Positions 1 through 7,129 of a stretch of DNA of 64,000 nucleotides are shown here, one piece after another. The translations under genes and the position numbers were made by a program. The stretch lies in NCBI GenBank assembly GCA_025055175.1, contig JANWYT010000003.1, positions 62,001-126,000 of the forward strand. Direction: 5' to 3'. The DNA is from Anaerolineae bacterium. Lineage in GTDB: Bacteria; Chloroflexota; Anaerolineae; Aggregatilineales; Phototrophicaceae. Within the stretch, counting starts at the first letter, position 1. Each line of letters opens with the position of its first letter. The notes beneath the pieces were generated by a model, which ran no database searches, was not told the origin of the DNA, and saw nothing but the letters and a program-made list of their open reading frames with translations.

Positions 1-313
1 GCGCGCCTTCTTTAATGGTAAACTCGTAGGCGGTGCTGTCGTCTACGAAGCCCCAGGACTCGGCCAGGACGGGCATGTATTCGTTGGTGGCCCACATGTA
101 GTAGGCTGGGGTGAGTTCCACCAGCGGTCGGTAGACGACGCCCAGATTGTCATTCAGGCCGCCAGTGGCAAAGCTGTTGAGGTTGTGCGTGCCGGGGGCA
201 GTGTAAGGCCATGTGCCGAGCCATGTGCCGCTGGGGGCTTCTGCGGCGCTCGCACCAAACGCGCCAAGGACGAGAGTCGACGCAACGAACAACCAGAGAA
301 AATGTGCTTTCAT
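1..313 (-). CDS. ABC transporter substrate-binding protein, family 5 type (partial)
   Basis: Only the first 104 codons are present; the gene runs off the left edge. The start is the ATG at 313-311, preceded on the minus strand by AGGAG about 7 bases upstream. The product opens with a signal peptide (Lys, then a hydrophobic run ending in an Ala-Ser-Ala-Ala stretch near residue 25). A mature N-terminus follows with the pattern YRPLVELTP, then a MPVLAESW segment and a FTIKEGA segment. That order is typical of oligopeptide/dipeptide-type solute-binding proteins (SBP_bac_5), which present substrates to an ABC importer outside the membrane. The permease and ATPase genes, if linked, would lie to the left. 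The family call rests on the short N-terminal region only, so the substrate cannot be stated. Confidence 0.72.
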   Translation of the reverse strand, partial: MKAHFLWLFVASTLVLGAFGASAAEAPSGTWLGTWPYTAPGTHNLNSFATGGLNDNLGVVYRPLVELTPAYYMWATNEYMPVLAESWGFVDDSTAYEFTIKEGA

Positions 314-491
314 AAAAAGCTCCTATGAGTATTTTGGGCAATTACGACCAGTCTCATGTCTGGCTTATGTTGGAGTATAGCGTGCGCTTCGGGATAAGGC
401 AATAGAAGCGCAAGGCAAACGCATAGACGCATGAGGGAAGCAACGCAGGCAAGATTGTGAGTTTGCTCTGCTAGACGATCATCGTCTCCTT

Positions 492-520
492 ATGGCAGGC
501 CTTTGGCAAAATGTTACAAT
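492..520 (+). promoter_or_regulatory. Candidate sigma-70 promoter for mraZ-rsmH
   Basis: ATGGCA (492-497) and TACAAT (515-520) are separated by 17 bases, and start about 40 bases before the mraZ ATG. The -35 matches the consensus at four of six positions and the -10 at five of six. I looked for the paired TGGGN boxes that MraZ binds in other bacteria; only a single TGGGA is visible between promoter and gene, so autoregulation is not shown. Confidence 0.4.
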
Positions 521-561
521 GGAAACGCAGGCAGATACCTCGTGGGATAAGAGACAGGGCC

Positions 562-987
562 ATGTTTTGGGGTGAGTACACGCACCATCTCGACAGCAAA
601 GGGCGCGTCATCGTCCCTGCTCGCTTTCGTCCGCACCTGGAAGGCGCAGTCCTCACGCGCGGTCTAGACCAGAACTTAGTGTTGTATAGCCGCGAGACCT
701 GGCGCAGCGTCTTGGGTCAACTCAACCAAATTCCCATCACCAACCCGACGGCGCGCGCGCTGCGCCGCTTGCTGTTCAGTGGGGCGGTCGAGGTGCAGAT
801 CGACAAGCAAGGCCGTCTGCTCATCCCGTCTCATCTGCGCGAGTATGCTCAACTGAGCGATCAAGCGCTTATGGTGGGCATGGAGACCTTCATCGAAGTC
901 TGGCAGCCGTCCCAGTGGCAGGCCACGCTGGACGGCCTGGCTGAACAGCTGGCCAATTCGGCTCACCTGCTGAAGCTGGAGCTATGA
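562..987 (+). CDS. mraZ: Transcriptional regulator MraZ
   Basis: The 141-residue product begins MFWGEYTHHLD followed by KGR, the standard start of MraZ; this fixes the start at the ATG at 562 rather than an upstream in-frame codon at 511. The second half has the repeated AbrB-like element (VQIDKQGRLLIP), so both halves of the double SpoVT/AbrB fold are present and the length is normal. MraZ is a ring-forming DNA-binding protein that regulates the division and cell wall (dcw) cluster in other bacteria. Here it overlaps rsmH by four bases (ATGA), the usual pairing, but the rest of the dcw cluster does not follow. Confidence 0.95.
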   Translation: MFWGEYTHHLDSKGRVIVPARFRPHLEGAVLTRGLDQNLVLYSRETWRSVLGQLNQIPITNPTARALRRLLFSGAVEVQIDKQGRLLIPSHLREYAQLSDQALMVGMETFIEVWQPSQWQATLDGLAEQLANSAHLLKLEL

Positions 988-1913
988 GCGCGCTCCACGA
1001 ATCTGTCCTGCTGGAAGAAGTTGTTGGGAGTTTGCTGCCCACAGGTCGCCACATTCAGAGGATCGTCGACGGCACGCTGGGGGCTGGAGGCCACAGCGCT
1101 GCCCTGCTAGCGCGCAGCGCCGCCGATCTTCTGGGACTCGACCTCGACCCGCAGGCGCTGGCCCTCGCCAGGGAACGCCTCGCGCCGTTCGGGCCGCGCG
1201 CTCATCTTGTCCAGGCCAGCTACGCCACCATGCAACAACGGGCTGCTGCTCTGGGCTGGTCTCAGGTAGACGCTATCCTGCTCGACTTGGGGGTATCGTC
1301 CATGCAGCTGGACACGCCCGAACGTGGCTTCGCCTTTCGCTTGGATGGCCCACTGGACATGCGCTTCGTCGCTGATGGTCGTCCTAGCGCCGCCGATTTA
1401 GTCAATCAATGGGAGGCGGACGCCCTGGCCGAGGTCTTCTGGCGCTATGGCGAAGAGCGCTACAGCCGCTCCATCGCCCGTGCTATCGTCCAGGCCCGCC
1501 CCATCTATACCACTGCGCAGCTCGCGGAACTCGTGACGCGCGTCATCCCACGTGAGCGGCGCACCCAGGCTCGCCCCATCCATCCGGCGACACGCGTCTT
1601 CCAGGCGTTACGCATGGCCGTCAACGACGAGTTGAGCGTGCTGGAAGCAGCCCTGCCTCAAGCTATCGACCTACTGGCCAGTGGTGGACGCCTAGCGGTC
1701 ATCAGCTTCCATAGCCTGGAGGACGCCCTAGTGAAGCGCGTCCTGCGCGAAGCTAGCGAGTCGTTCGAACCGCCGCCAGGCATGGCGTCGCTGGAGCGCA
1801 AGGTCGCCCGCTTGCGCTTGCTGACGCGCAAGCCCATTGAAGCGCAGCCCGCCGAAGCTGAAGCCAATCCGCGCGCCCGCAGCGCCAAGCTACGCCTGGC
1901 CGAGAAGCTTTAG
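984..1913 (+). CDS. rsmH: 16S rRNA (cytosine-1402-N4)-methyltransferase RsmH
   Basis: The 309-residue product opens ALHESVLLEEV and has the SAM-binding motif DGTLGAGGHS near residues 29-38, the DAILLDLGVSSMQLD segment near 97-111 and the C-terminal VISFHSLED stretch. All are hallmarks of RsmH (MraW). The enzyme methylates N4 of C1402 in the decoding centre of 16S rRNA in the cytoplasm. Length is normal for the family. It is translationally coupled to mraZ through an ATGA overlap. In most bacteria ftsL and ftsI come next; here an unrelated membrane protein starts 74 bases downstream. Confidence 0.96.
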   Translation: MSALHESVLLEEVVGSLLPTGRHIQRIVDGTLGAGGHSAALLARSAADLLGLDLDPQALALARERLAPFGPRAHLVQASYATMQQRAAALGWSQVDAILLDLGVSSMQLDTPERGFAFRLDGPLDMRFVADGRPSAADLVNQWEADALAEVFWRYGEERYSRSIARAIVQARPIYTTAQLAELVTRVIPRERRTQARPIHPATRVFQALRMAVNDELSVLEAALPQAIDLLASGGRLAVISFHSLEDALVKRVLREASESFEPPPGMASLERKVARLRLLTRKPIEAQPAEAEANPRARSAKLRLAEKL

Positions 1914-1920
1914 GCTACAA

Positions 1921-1967
1921 TTGGCCTAGGTAGGCCGCGCGGGTAGAATGGCGGCGTTTGCCTACCT
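1921..1967 (+). promoter_or_regulatory. Candidate promoter overlapped by an inverted repeat
   Basis: Between rsmH and the next gene, TTGGCC (1921-1926) and TAGAAT (1944-1949) are 17 bases apart and could be a promoter. The same stretch contains a perfect 8-base inverted repeat, AGGTAGGC at 1928-1935 and GCCTACCT at 1960-1967, flanking the -10. It has no T-run, so it does not look like an intrinsic terminator. An operator is possible. Both calls are by eye and weak. Confidence 0.3.
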
Positions 1968-1987
1968 GAGGATGGAGCTTCGCACTG

Positions 1988-4435
1988 ATGAATCCTAATC
2001 CTAATCCACGCCGTCAGCCCTTCTGGGATCGCGGCCTATGGCTGGTCATTGTGCTGGCTCTGCTGAGCAGCCTCATCCCGCTCAGCCGCGCCGAGGGCTT
2101 GCCCAACGGCAGCGATGTGTTGTATCACGTCTACCGCGCCGCTGAGATGTCTCGCGCCTGGGAGCAGGGCCTGCTCTTCCCACGTTGGGCGGATGGGCTG
2201 TACTTCGGCTATGGCGCGCCGCTGTGGCACTTCTACGCTCCGCTCACCTACTACCTCAGCGCGAGCCTGATGGCGCTAGGACTCGGCCCACTGACCAGCT
2301 TGCGCCTGCTGATCGTCGTCACCCAGGTGAGCATGGCAGCAGGCATGTACGTCTTCGCACGGCAACAGATGGGCAAACTAGGCGGGCTGCTGGCGGCGCT
2401 GGCCTATCTATGGACGCCGTACATGCTCTACACCGAACCCTACGCGCGCGGCACGTATCCTGAGATGCTGGCTTTCGCCTTGTGGCCCTTCGCCTTCTGG
2501 CGTTTAGGCCAGCTCCTAGACGGCGCTGTCGAGCCGCGCTGGGGGGTGCTGAGCCTGGCCCTGTGCGTCTTCTTGCTCATTCTGTCGCATAACCTCATGT
2601 CTGCGACGGCCTTCGCTCTGCTGCTGGCCTGGTGGTTGTGGCACACGGTCGGTTTGCTGTGGCAGCAAGAGGTGCGCACTCCGCTCCAACAACGCCCCCG
2701 TAGTTTAGCTGCTTGGGGGCATGCCCTAGCGTATGGCCATCTCCAACCTGTCGTCCTGGCTCTGCTCAGCCTGAGCCTCGGCGTGGGCCTGGCCGCCTAT
2801 TTCTGGCTGCCTATCCTAGCTGAGGGCCACACCGTCAACTTGCAGAACCTGACTGCTTATAGCTTGCTTGACTACCGCGCCTTCTTCGTGCCTTTGAGTG
2901 AGCTGTTGGGCCTACGACCCATCCCTGATTTGGGCGCGCTCAACGGCCTGGCCAACGTCTACCAAGTTGGGCCGTACGCCTGGATCGCTGCGCTGATCGG
3001 CGGCGTGATGGGCCTGCGCTTGGCGCGCGACCTGCGCGGCGGCGGTGGCCGCGTCTTGTTCTTTGCTCTGCTCAGCCTGGCTCTGCTAGCCCTGATGGCC
3101 CCCTTTGCGCGTCCTGTATGGGACGCCCTGGGCTTCTTGCAAACGTTGCAGTTCCCCTTTCGTCTGTTGGGGCCGCTGGCCTTCAGCCTGGCCGTCCTGG
3201 TGGGCTACAACGCCCTATGGATCGAACGTCTGCCGACTCAGTGGCGCGCCTGGCCCGTAGCCTTGGGGATTGCTGCTCCGCTGCTGCTGGCCGCGCCCTC
3301 ATTGGTCGTGCCAGAGTGGACGAATCAGCGCGTCGATACCAGCTTGGCAGCTTACCACCGCGAAGAAGAGACAGGGCGTCAGCGCGCCACCACCTTCACC
3401 AACGAATACTTGCCGCGCGCCGTCGCCATCCTGCCCACTGGCAGCGCCCGCTTGCTAGGCGCCGCTGCCGACGGCCGCCCCGTCGACCGCCTACACCACG
3501 AAGCGCTGCCCCCCAACGCGCAGGCTACCCTGCTCAGCAGCGGACCACAGGCCAGCGCTTGGCGCGTACAGTCGGACGAAACTCTGCGCCTAGAGGTGCT
3601 GATCTTTGCCTGGGAGGGTTGGCGCGCTAGCGTCGACGGCCAGGACGCCACTATCATCCCCAGCGTCCCGCATGGTTTCATCACCTTCGAAGTCCCTCCT
3701 GGCAGCTACGAGGTGCGCGTCTGGCTCGGCCCGACCATCGCGCGCGTGTTGGGCGACAGCCTGAGCCTGATTGCTATTGTCCTGCTAGCAGCTAGCATAG
3801 GCTTGCTGCGCCACCTGCCCGCCCGCGCGTCGCGCCCAGCCGATTCGTCGCTGCCCTGGGATGGGATCGCCGCTGGCTTAGCGACCGCTCTGCCCCTGTT
3901 GGTTCTGCTGCTGCTCATCCCAGGCACCGCCTGGCTGAACACGCCTTACGGCGAGACGCCCGCCCAGTGGCGACAAGTCTTCACCTTCAGCGCGCCTGCT
4001 GCTGCCCCACGCCCGCAGGATGAGATACGCTTACTAGGCTATGACCTGGGCAAGCGCGCTTATCGACCTGGCGAGACGCTGCGCCTGACGCTCTATTGGC
4101 TGCCGCTGCTACCTGCCGATCAGTACAGCGCTGATTATAGCAGCTTCGTCCACGTGGCTCGCCTGTCTGAGCCGCCCATCGCCCAAGCTGACAAGCTGCA
4201 CGTCGCAGGACGAAAGGTGACGGAATGGTGGACGCCAACGGGTTACATGGTGGATCGCTACGAGATCCGTCTGCCTGACGACGCGCGCGGCGAGTTTGAA
4301 TTGCGCGTGGGCCTCTACACCTGCGCCTTCCGTCCAGAGGGCGAATGCGGTAATGGCGATAGGCCGCTGGTCAGCACAGAAGGTATGCTGCTCGGCAACA
4401 GCGCCCCCCTGGGGACGATCACCATACAAGATTAG
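1988..4435 (+). CDS. GT-C-like polytopic membrane protein with C-terminal beta-rich domain
   Basis: The 815-residue protein has a cytoplasmic N-terminal tail, a first membrane segment at about 17-33, then a loop with GSDVLYHVYRAAEMSRAWEQ resembling the first periplasmic loop of GT-C glycosyltransferases (PTPS-related or YfhO-like membrane proteins). Roughly ten more hydrophobic segments reach to about residue 440. A soluble region follows, then two further segments near 590-660, and a C-terminal beta-rich domain from about 680 containing IRLLGYDLGKRAYRPGETLRL. It probably transfers or handles a polyprenyl-linked sugar at the outer membrane face, but no donor or acceptor can be named. The 3' end overlaps the convergent methyltransferase by four bases. 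A similar C-terminal module ends the protein at 44396-46315. Confidence 0.7.
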   Translation: MNPNPNPRRQPFWDRGLWLVIVLALLSSLIPLSRAEGLPNGSDVLYHVYRAAEMSRAWEQGLLFPRWADGLYFGYGAPLWHFYAPLTYYLSASLMALGLGPLTSLRLLIVVTQVSMAAGMYVFARQQMGKLGGLLAALAYLWTPYMLYTEPYARGTYPEMLAFALWPFAFWRLGQLLDGAVEPRWGVLSLALCVFLLILSHNLMSATAFALLLAWWLWHTVGLLWQQEVRTPLQQRPRSLAAWGHALAYGHLQPVVLALLSLSLGVGLAAYFWLPILAEGHTVNLQNLTAYSLLDYRAFFVPLSELLGLRPIPDLGALNGLANVYQVGPYAWIAALIGGVMGLRLARDLRGGGGRVLFFALLSLALLALMAPFARPVWDALGFLQTLQFPFRLLGPLAFSLAVLVGYNALWIERLPTQWRAWPVALGIAAPLLLAAPSLVVPEWTNQRVDTSLAAYHREEETGRQRATTFTNEYLPRAVAILPTGSARLLGAAADGRPVDRLHHEALPPNAQATLLSSGPQASAWRVQSDETLRLEVLIFAWEGWRASVDGQDATIIPSVPHGFITFEVPPGSYEVRVWLGPTIARVLGDSLSLIAIVLLAASIGLLRHLPARASRPADSSLPWDGIAAGLATALPLLVLLLLIPGTAWLNTPYGETPAQWRQVFTFSAPAAAPRPQDEIRLLGYDLGKRAYRPGETLRLTLYWLPLLPADQYSADYSSFVHVARLSEPPIAQADKLHVAGRKVTEWWTPTGYMVDRYEIRLPDDARGEFELRVGLYTCAFRPEGECGNGDRPLVSTEGMLLGNSAPLGTITIQD

Positions 4436-5142
4436 CCCAGCAAGCTGTAGACGTTGTACGTGTCCGCCCGATAGCGTGCCAAGAGCGTCAGGCCGCTGGC
4501 TTGCTCTAGTAGAACTTGTTCAGCGTCGTCAGCGCAGTGGCAATAGCGCAGCGCGAGCGCGCCGCGCCGCCAGTCCAGCAAGTAATCGCCCGCCTCCACA
4601 TCGTCGGCGACTTCAGGAGGGAAAGGGACGAAGCGCTGGCGGAACTTGTCGAATTCAGCGAAGCGCCAGGTGCTGAAAGCTAGCAATCGCGGGCGCAGCG
4701 CCGCCATTTGCCCAACGAAAGCCAGGCGCGCTGTCAGCGACGGGACGTGGTGCAGGAAACCGAAGCAGGCGATTAGGTCTGGCGGCTGGCTCTGAACCAA
4801 GCCTCGCTCTGGCACAAGGCCGTCCCGCACTAAATCGCACTCGTCAAAATCGGCGGGGAAGGGCCAGGCTTCGGCGCTGGCTCTGGCGTGCGCCAGCAAA
4901 GCAGGGCTGCTGTCCAGGCCGCGATAGACGATGGTGCGCTGTTCTCCCAGAAACGCCCCCAGCCTGCCGTTGCCGCAGGCCACGTCCAGCACGCGCAAGG
5001 GCGCAAGCTCGGCAGGCAGAAAATCCAACAGGCGCTGCCAGCCTTCCCAGGGGCGTTGGCGCGTGGCGTCGAAGTCATCAGCGACGGCGGCGTAGAAGCG
5101 CTGATTGACAGCATTGAGGGCTTGAACGGTGCTGGGTTTCAT
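4432..5142 (-). CDS. Class I SAM-dependent methyltransferase, Trm9-like
   Basis: The 236-residue protein has SAM motif I VLDVACGNGRLG near residues 50-61, an acidic residue at the end of the next strand (YRGLDSS) and a later motif PPDLIACFGFLHHVPS. The N-terminal NQRFYAAVADDFDATRQRPW pattern resembles the Trm9/ALKBH8 methyltransferases, which methylate wobble uridine side chains of tRNA in eukaryotes. A tRNA substrate here is only an inference. Its start overlaps the stop of the TPR gene at 5139-5142, so the two are co-transcribed. Its 3' end overlaps the convergent membrane protein gene by four bases. Confidence 0.75.
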   Translation of the reverse strand: MKPSTVQALNAVNQRFYAAVADDFDATRQRPWEGWQRLLDFLPAELAPLRVLDVACGNGRLGAFLGEQRTIVYRGLDSSPALLAHARASAEAWPFPADFDECDLVRDGLVPERGLVQSQPPDLIACFGFLHHVPSLTARLAFVGQMAALRPRLLAFSTWRFAEFDKFRQRFVPFPPEVADDVEAGDYLLDWRRGALALRYCHCADDAEQVLLEQASGLTLLARYRADTYNVYSLLG

Positions 5143-5762
5143 CGTGCGTCCTGACGTGCGCGGCGCAAACGGGGTCGCAGACGCTTCAGCCAGCGGCGCA
5201 AGCGCAAACTAATGATGAGACTCTGCGTCTCGCTGTGGTTGTCGTACAGACGGCCTCCGCCCATGCGCAGGTAGCGCTCCAAGTCGTCGATAGCGCGCGT
5301 GGTATCGCCCAGGGCAGCGTAGGCCTGCCCGCGCAGCTCATAGGCGCTGGCAATGCTCGGATCAAGGGCCAGCGCTCGATCTAGATCGGCCACGACTAGG
5401 CGCGCCTCTCCTCTGGCGTTGTGGATCAGCGCGCGATGATACAAGGCGGGGACGTGGTAGGGGTCGAGGATGAGGGCCGAGTCGTAATCCGCCAGGGCGA
5501 AGTCATCGCGCCCCAAGAAGCGGTAGGCGTTGCCGCGTTCGTTGTAGGCGTCGGCGAAGACGGGATTCTTGGCGATAGCCTGGCTGAAATCTTCGATGGC
5601 CAGCTGGTAGCGCTCCAGTGCGCCATGAGCCAAGCCGCGCTGATAGTAGGCTTCGGCCAAATCGCCTATGGTCAGCCGAATCGCCTTCGTCAGGGTTTCG
5701 ACGGCGGCATCGTACTGTCCTGCTTCGATCAGGGCTATGCCCTCAGCTAGGTAGTTGTCCAT
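5139..5762 (-). CDS. Tetratricopeptide repeat protein
   Basis: The 207-residue protein is built from about five TPR units between residues 1 and 165, each showing the Y-x-x-R-G and A-x-x-D-Y/F-x-x-A-L/I pattern, for example YYQRGLAHGALERYQLAIED and NERGNAYRFLGRDDFALADY. A basic, arginine-rich tail follows (residues 185-207). There is no signal peptide or membrane segment, so it is probably a cytoplasmic scaffold. It is the first gene of a two-gene operon with the Trm9-like methyltransferase. The tail might bind nucleic acid, but this is speculation. Confidence 0.85.
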   Translation of the reverse strand: MDNYLAEGIALIEAGQYDAAVETLTKAIRLTIGDLAEAYYQRGLAHGALERYQLAIEDFSQAIAKNPVFADAYNERGNAYRFLGRDDFALADYDSALILDPYHVPALYHRALIHNARGEARLVVADLDRALALDPSIASAYELRGQAYAALGDTTRAIDDLERYLRMGGGRLYDNHSETQSLIISLRLRRWLKRLRPRLRRARQDAR

Positions 5763-5882
5763 TGCAGGAGGCCATCAGCTTCAAAATTTGGATGCTGATC
5801 GTCAGCGTTTTGTTTATGATATTCTAGCACGCGCTCTGTTGTGATCCAGCGACTCTTGTGCCACCGATCTTAGGAAGTCCTC

Positions 5883-7127
5883 ATGCCATCTGAAACTCCT
5901 TTGCGCCGCTGGCGCGCTCCTCTGCTGGCTCTGGCCTTTGGCTTGGGTTTGTCTCTGCTGCTGGTGGAACTGGTGGGGCGCGCTCTGGGCTTGCTGCCCA
6001 TCGATCCTCCCGAATCGTTTTATGCGCTGCGCGCCGCTGTTGGCACGATTCCAGAGCCATATCAGCGCTTCACCTACGCTTTTCTAGACGAATTCCGCAC
6101 GCCGCTGCGCTTCAACTACCGCTCGCTGCGCGACGTGGATCACGATTACGCGCGCGCGTCTGGCCAGACGCGCGTCATGTTCTTGGGCGATTCGTTCACG
6201 GCGGCCTGGCAGGTGACGTTGGAACAAAGCTACGTCGGCCAACTGCGCGCGCGCCTGGCAGGCCAGCCTGTGGAACTCATCAACGCCGGCTGGCATGGCT
6301 GGGGCAACGATCGCCAATGGCTCTTCTACCGCACTGAGGGCCACAAGTACGCGCCCGACGCGGTCGTTTTGCAGGTCTACGCAGGCAACGACCTCATCGA
6401 CAACGGTGCGCTGTTGTGGAGCGAGAAACGCCTAGACGATGGACGGCGCGTTGTGCCGCACCCGCTTGATCCTGCGCGGGCTTATGTGCGCCTGGACGAC
6501 AGCGACCAGCTCATCCACGTGCCGCCACAACGCCTGCCGTTGACCGAGACGGAGCGCGTGGGCGGGGTGCGCAGCTGGCTGCGGCGCTACTCAGTGGTCT
6601 ATCGTCTCCTAGACGGCTTGCTGAGCGCCTCTGACGACGACTCGGCGGCCTTGCCCGCTCCGCCTGATGATGAGCTGCCGCTGGAGTACTATGGCTTCAG
6701 TCCACAGGCCGCTCAAGACTCCGAATGGCAAGCGGCTGAAGCGCTGACCCTAGCTCTGCTGCGCGCCATCCGCCGAGAGGTGGAAGCGCACGATGGGCGT
6801 CTCGTGGTTATGTTGGTCGAGTCGCGCTGGCTCTTGGACGACGAGAGTTGGCAAGCCCTGCGCCGCGAGCGCGCCTTCCCGCCTGATTGGCAGGCGGAGC
6901 GCATGGGGGCGTGGTGGCGCGCTGTCTTAGCTCAAGAGGACATCCCCGTCTTGGAGACGCTGCCCGCCCTGCGCGACCACGCTGCGCGCACGGGGCGCGT
7001 GCCGTCCTTCCGCCACGACGGCCATTGGACGGCGGAGGGCCACTGTGTGGTGGCTGAGTTGTTGCACGCCTGGTTGAGCGAGCAGAGCCTATGGCCCGCG
7101 CCCAACCAGGCGTCAGCCTGCGGCTAA
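5883..7127 (+). CDS. Membrane-anchored SGNH/GDSL-family hydrolase
   Basis: The 414-residue protein has one N-terminal membrane segment (about 12-37) and an extracytoplasmic domain. Within it, VMFLGDSFTAAW (about 98-109) gives the block I serine, GWHGWGND lies near 138-145 (Gly/Asn block), and YAGNDLIDN near 173-181 is the Asn block. The C-terminal RHDGHWTAEGH carries the Asp and His expected for the catalytic triad. SGNH proteins of this layout are esterases or acyltransferases acting on surface polysaccharides or lipids; the substrate is not predictable. The ATG at 5883 has AGGAAG just upstream. It is alone on the plus strand, divergent from the TPR operon and convergent with the propeller protein gene. 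Confidence 0.8.
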   Translation: MPSETPLRRWRAPLLALAFGLGLSLLLVELVGRALGLLPIDPPESFYALRAAVGTIPEPYQRFTYAFLDEFRTPLRFNYRSLRDVDHDYARASGQTRVMFLGDSFTAAWQVTLEQSYVGQLRARLAGQPVELINAGWHGWGNDRQWLFYRTEGHKYAPDAVVLQVYAGNDLIDNGALLWSEKRLDDGRRVVPHPLDPARAYVRLDDSDQLIHVPPQRLPLTETERVGGVRSWLRRYSVVYRLLDGLLSASDDDSAALPAPPDDELPLEYYGFSPQAAQDSEWQAAEALTLALLRAIRREVEAHDGRLVVMLVESRWLLDDESWQALRRERAFPPDWQAERMGAWWRAVLAQEDIPVLETLPALRDHAARTGRVPSFRHDGHWTAEGHCVVAELLHAWLSEQSLWPAPNQASACG

Positions 7128-7129
7128 GC

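Noticed and set aside
150..341. Minus-strand frame of 63 codons at the left edge
   Set aside because: It overlaps the solute-binding protein frame on the same strand in another phase; the other frame has a signal peptide, a ribosome site and family-like sequence.
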